NCBI GenBank assembly: GCA_021371855.1
Contig: JAJFVL010000003.1
Location: 1-64,000 of the forward strand
DNA length: 64,000 bases
Reading direction: 5' to 3'
Origin: Bacteroidales bacterium
GTDB taxonomy: Bacteria > Bacteroidota > Bacteroidia > Bacteroidales > VadinHA17
Shown here: positions 60,978 through 64,000 of the stretch, piece after piece
Position numbering within the stretch: position 1 is the first letter of the stretch
How the letters are laid out: each line of letters begins with the position of its first letter
The notes under the pieces: model-generated
Told to the model about the DNA's origin: nothing
The model's database searches: none
The model's input: the letters and a program-made list of their open reading frames with translations, nothing else
Program-made: the position numbers and the translations under genes

Positions 60978-61045
60978 TTTTTGCTTAAATTCAGCCGGTA
61001 AAATTAAGAATATTAATGGATCAATCCAGTTTCTGACAGCAGTAC

Positions 61046-61078
61046 ACAAAAAAAGGTGCCCTGTTCAAAGGCACCTTT
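61046..61078 (-). terminator. Rho-independent terminator of rpmH
   Basis: Stem AAAGGTGCC (61052-61060) with GGCACCTTT (61070-61078) and, reading the minus strand, a T run from the A stretch at 61046-61054. It lies just after the rpmH stop. Confidence 0.75.
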
Positions 61079-61100
61079 ACCAGATACTGTATATTGTATA

Positions 61101-61259
61101 TTACCCTTTAAGTTTAAGCTCAGAGGTAACAGTAAGTTTTTTTCTTCCTTTTGCTCTGCGGGCAGCCAAAACTCTTCTTCCATTGGGAGTTGACATTCTT
61201 TCTCTGAAACCATGCTTATTTGTCCTCTTCTTTCTTGATGGCTGATATGTCCTTTTCAT
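61101..61259 (-). CDS. rpmH: 50S ribosomal protein L34
   Basis: A 52-residue basic protein, too short for standard ORF cut-offs, beginning [20 protein letters not shown] and containing [20 protein letters not shown], which is unmistakable L34. It has its own -7 box upstream and a strong terminator downstream. The usual neighbours rnpA and yidC are not adjacent; mqnE follows instead. Confidence 0.97.
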   Translation of the reverse strand: MKRTYQPSRKKRTNKHGFRERMSTPNGRRVLAARRAKGRKKLTVTSELKLKG

Positions 61260-61301
61260 CTTTTCAATTATATTTATTGACTATAGTCTGATTTGAGAAT
61301 G

Positions 61302-61309
61302 CAAATGTA
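61302..61309 (-). promoter_or_regulatory. Probable -7 box for rpmH
   Basis: CAAATGTA on the plus strand is TACATTTG on the minus strand, matching TAnnTTTG, 42 bases before the rpmH start. No -33 match is seen. Confidence 0.45.
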
Positions 61310-61357
61310 GTACTTTTTTGAAATATAAAAACCGGCAGGGCATTTTTTTTCAAAAAA

Positions 61358-61981
61358 TCAAACAGGCAGATATACAATCTTTTTCGTTTCGAAAAAAGGT
61401 TCTTTGAAAAATTCTTTAATATCCCATATTTTTATCCGGCCTTGATACTGCGCAATTTCGTTCGTCAGATCGCCTCCTTTAAGGTACAAAATACCATTTC
61501 TGATGCTGTTTGAATCAGTCTTGTCAATGTTTTTTGAAGTAAGTTTTACAAATTTTGGGAACTCAGTAACGGCCCTGCTTATTACAAAACTATATTTCCC
61601 TTTTTCATCTTCGACCCTTTTACGCACCGGGATGACATTTTTCAAACCAAGTTCATTTGTGACCGATGTTACTACTTTGATCTTTTTTTCAATGGAGTCG
61701 AGAAGGGTAAACTCTGAATCAGGGAACATGATAGCCAGTGGTATTCCGGGAAATCCGCCTCCTGTACCTACATCAAGGATTTTTGATTGTGGTAAAAAGT
61801 TAATGATTTTTGCTATTGACAGGGAATGAAGTACATGGTGGATGAAGAAATTATCCATATCCTTGCGGGATATAACATTTATCATGCTGTTCCATTTACT
61901 GTAAATGTTCTTTAGCTGTAGCAAATTCTTTTTCTGAACATCTGACAGATAAGGAAAATATTTGAAAATATCTTCAGACAC
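61358..61981 (-). CDS. rsmG: 16S rRNA (guanine-N7) methyltransferase
   Basis: A 207-residue SAM-dependent enzyme that methylates G527 of 16S rRNA. The start is GTG, one base overlapping the stop of the sigma-factor gene (TAGTG), so translation is coupled. KILDVGTGGGFPGIPLAIMF is the SAM motif; SFVISRAVTEFPKF and LYLKGG follow as in RsmG. Confidence 0.92.
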   Translation of the reverse strand: MSEDIFKYFPYLSDVQKKNLLQLKNIYSKWNSMINVISRKDMDNFFIHHVLHSLSIAKIINFLPQSKILDVGTGGGFPGIPLAIMFPDSEFTLLDSIEKKIKVVTSVTNELGLKNVIPVRKRVEDEKGKYSFVISRAVTEFPKFVKLTSKNIDKTDSNSIRNGILYLKGGDLTNEIAQYQGRIKIWDIKEFFKEPFFETKKIVYLPV

Positions 61982-62577
61982 TACCTGTTACTTGTTTTGA
62001 TTAATATATTATATAATAATGTTTTAGCCCGGTTCAGCTGTGCTTTAACCGTACCGATGGGAAGATTGAGCTCGGAAGAGATCTCCTCGTATGAATACTC
62101 TTTATAAAAACGGAGTTCAATCAGAGTTTTATACCTGGGTTTTAACTGGTTTACTACATCTTTCAGAGCAGCTATCTCCTGAAGGTTGATAAGCGACTCT
62201 TCAGGATCAGGCATTTCAGACTGGATGTTTACGGTAGCATTTTCCAGGTTATCCTGGAGATGATCAAGCGGAGTCGGAGATACCTGTTTCTTTCTTACAA
62301 AATCGACACAATTATTTGTGGCTATTTTAAAAAGCCATGTGCTGAATGCAAATTTTGGAGTATAAGTATCAAGATTCCTGAATGCTTTTCCGAATGCTTC
62401 AATAGTAAGATCTTCAGCATCAGATGGATTATTAACCATTTTGAGAAGCATATAATATATAGAATCTCTATACCGGTTCATAAGGCTTGCAAAAGCTTTT
62501 TCATTCCCTTTCCTTGCCTCGTCAACAAGCAGCAGATCACCCTTCGCCTTATCGGATAATTCGCGACTTATTTCCAT
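61981..62577 (-). CDS. RNA polymerase sigma factor, ECF-like sigma-70 family
   Basis: A 198-residue sigma factor with region 2 (about 22-95: YRDSIYYMLLKMVNNPSDAE, AFSTWLFKIATNNCVDFVRKK) and region 4 (about 140-190: YKTLIELRFYKEYSYEEIS, LPIGTVKAQLNRAKTLL). No anti-sigma gene is adjacent, unlike PUL-type ECF factors. It overlaps the preceding GT2 by ten bases and the following rsmG by one. It may be a constitutive housekeeping ECF such as a SigW-like factor. Confidence 0.88.
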   Translation of the reverse strand: MEISRELSDKAKGDLLLVDEARKGNEKAFASLMNRYRDSIYYMLLKMVNNPSDAEDLTIEAFGKAFRNLDTYTPKFAFSTWLFKIATNNCVDFVRKKQVSPTPLDHLQDNLENATVNIQSEMPDPEESLINLQEIAALKDVVNQLKPRYKTLIELRFYKEYSYEEISSELNLPIGTVKAQLNRAKTLLYNILIKTSNR

Positions 62578-63698
62578 CTGTTTTGCCCGGAACTCTTCCG
62601 GAAGTTGTTTAGATATATAATGCCGTTAATTACAGGTGAAACGATATCAAAAAACAGTGAATACGCTAATATTCCCGGCTCATTCAGTTTCTTCCTCACG
62701 AGCGAGAAAACGATTATTTGTGTTATTAACCTTAGCCCAAAAATAGCCAGGACGTACGGCCAAAGAAAAGTAAAGGACAAAAGAATAATGAATGTTGAAT
62801 AAAAAAGAACCCTTGCAACCGGTTCTGTTATTAAAAGTAGTTTGTCCCTGAATGTATAATAAGGTGCAGTTGTCAGATGTCTTTTCTTCTGTCTTATCCA
62901 TTCATTAAACCTGAAATATGGAACAGAACGGGTGTGTGTTCCGGGCCTGAACTCCACGCAGGTATTGCTCCTTGTTGCATTTGTGTTTACAAAAAGGTCA
63001 TCATCACCTGAAACAAGATGGTTAAAAGTGCCATAGCCTCCACTTGAGAAAAAAACCGAACGCCGGTATGCCATGTTGCGTCCGACCCCCATATAAGGAA
63101 TACCCCGTATAGCCATTCCAAGATATTGCATAGCTATAAACATGGAGTCGTAACGGATATATTTGTTTAGCAATCCTTTTTCCATGTTGTATCCTCCGTA
63201 ACCCAAAACAAAAGCAGTTTTTTCATCAAAATGTGAACTCATCACCTCAAGCCATTTATCGGACTCCGGTTTACAGTCAGCATCAGTAAAGAGCAGTATC
63301 TCATTTTTAGCTGCTTTTATTCCAATAAACTGAGCAAATTTTTTGCTGTGGGAAAACTTGGGATCTTTATATATGCTGGAGACTTTAAGATGCGGATATT
63401 GTCCCTGAAATTTTCCAAGTATTTCATATGAATCGTCTTCAGAACAGTCGTTCACAACAATAACTTCATAATCGGGATAATCCTGTCCGAGAACAGCAGG
63501 CAAAAATTTTTCAAGATTTTGGGCTTCATCTCTAGCGCAAATAATGACTGAAACAGGCTGAACTTTCGTTTTTTTGTCGTTGGGTTTAAACCCATTTACA
63601 GCAAGATAAAAGAATAGATAATAGAACAGCTGAATGGCTGCAACCGATGCAAAAATTGAAAAAACAGCTATAAGAATAGAATAATTGTAGTCTACCAT
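62568..63698 (-). CDS. Family 2 glycosyltransferase, membrane-bound
   Basis: A 376-residue enzyme: N-terminal membrane segment (about 8-32), GT-A domain with VSVIICARDEAQNLEKFLPA, VVNDCSEDDS and LLFTDADCKPES, then GVGRNMAYRRSVF, the SGDDDLFVN motif and an R-x3-H-like stretch (RQKKRHLTT), and C-terminal membrane segments from about 295. It makes a polysaccharide or glycolipid on the cytoplasmic face. It is the first gene of the GT2-sigma-rsmG overlapping set and is divergent from tgt. Confidence 0.87.
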   Translation of the reverse strand: MVDYNYSILIAVFSIFASVAAIQLFYYLFFYLAVNGFKPNDKKTKVQPVSVIICARDEAQNLEKFLPAVLGQDYPDYEVIVVNDCSEDDSYEILGKFQGQYPHLKVSSIYKDPKFSHSKKFAQFIGIKAAKNEILLFTDADCKPESDKWLEVMSSHFDEKTAFVLGYGGYNMEKGLLNKYIRYDSMFIAMQYLGMAIRGIPYMGVGRNMAYRRSVFFSSGGYGTFNHLVSGDDDLFVNTNATRSNTCVEFRPGTHTRSVPYFRFNEWIRQKKRHLTTAPYYTFRDKLLLITEPVARVLFYSTFIILLSFTFLWPYVLAIFGLRLITQIIVFSLVRKKLNEPGILAYSLFFDIVSPVINGIIYLNNFRKSSGQNRWK

Positions 63699-63789
63699 TT
63701 AACTTCCAAATATGGCAGCAATATTAATAAGATAATCGCAATGGGAAAAAAATATTTCAGGATAATTTTAATTGGCTGCACGGATAAAT

Positions 63790-63797
63790 TACCTTTG
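63790..63797 (+). promoter_or_regulatory. Probable -7 box for tgt
   Basis: TACCTTTG matches TAnnTTTG and lies 25 bases before the ATG at 63823. Confidence 0.45.
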
Positions 63798-63822
63798 TGT
63801 TCCAATAACCAGATTGAATTAT

Positions 63823-64000
63823 ATGTTTATAGTTGAGAGCAGGGATAAGGAATCCATGGCGCGTACGGGTCTTCTGAAGACGGCTCATGGCGATATTCCT
63901 ACTCCGATCTTTATGCCGGTTGGTACGGGTGGTACTGTGAAAGGTGTTCTGCAGCGTGATCTTTCAGATGATATTGATGCAAAAATAATTCTGGGGAATA
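63823..64000 (+). CDS. tgt: Queuine tRNA-ribosyltransferase, N-terminal part (continues past window)
   Basis: The first 59 residues of TGT, which exchanges G34 for a queuosine precursor in tRNA. The opening with [22 protein letters not shown] and then GTVKGVL is diagnostic. The gene runs off the end of the window. Confidence 0.93.
   Translation, partial: MFIVESRDKESMARTGLLKTAHGDIPTPIFMPVGTGGTVKGVLQRDLSDDIDAKIILGN

Overview
The window comes from a Bacteroidota chromosome, probably a free-living Bacteroidales or Marinilabiliales-type relative. Supporting signs are a type IX secretion C-terminal sorting domain, the futalosine menaquinone enzyme MqnE, several Bacteroidota-type promoters (TTTG, about 18-19 bases, TAnnTTTG), few Shine-Dalgarno sites and many lipoprotein or secreted glycosidases. 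No tRNA, rRNA, CRISPR array, prophage or intact transposase was seen.

From 1 to 30.2 kb, after the 3' end of a nagB-like gene, lies a co-directional island of secreted carbohydrate-active proteins: an alpha/beta-hydrolase esterase, GH127, an alginate-lyase-family protein, a glycerophosphodiesterase, a GH29-GH141-like fusion, a Tat-type PIG-L deacetylase, a GH43-like beta-propeller, two GH3 enzymes, a second GH141-like beta-helix, an unrecognised 730-residue lipoprotein, a URO-D-like protein, a DUF4838 protein translationally coupled to a GH78 rhamnosidase, and a redox pair (Tat-type FAD oxidoreductase plus a NapH-NapG-like Fe-S fusion). Together they look built for a rhamnose-, fucose- and arabinose-containing, acylated heteroglycan such as pectin side chains or an algal or bacterial exopolysaccharide. 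The island has no SusC/SusD pair and no dedicated regulator.

From 30.2 to 41.5 kb are a CE7 acetylxylan esterase, an APC permease, a GH36 alpha-galactosidase, an rRNA cytosine methyltransferase, a GH2 beta-galactosidase and a PHP phosphodiesterase. From 41.5 to 48.8 kb are housekeeping genes: a DUF3267 protease-like protein, DUF4294, thpR, a sugar transferase, pcm, an MBL hydrolase and gcvP.

From 48.9 to 52.9 kb is a second small sugar-related set: URO-D-like, DUF6807 and an exported Gfo/Idh/MocA-like lipoprotein. From 53 to 64 kb are core genes: ddl, lemA with two TPM-domain genes, an rluD-like gene, a T9SS cargo, a PASTA protein, mqnE, rpmH (52 codons), rsmG, a sigma factor, a GT2 and the start of tgt.

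The most unusual signals are a dispersed two-hairpin leader element found four times (10.1, 31.5, 45.7 and 51.4 kb), three of them running directly into a start codon and two of those lying between a consensus promoter and the gene; and the periplasmic redox pair inside the glycosidase island.
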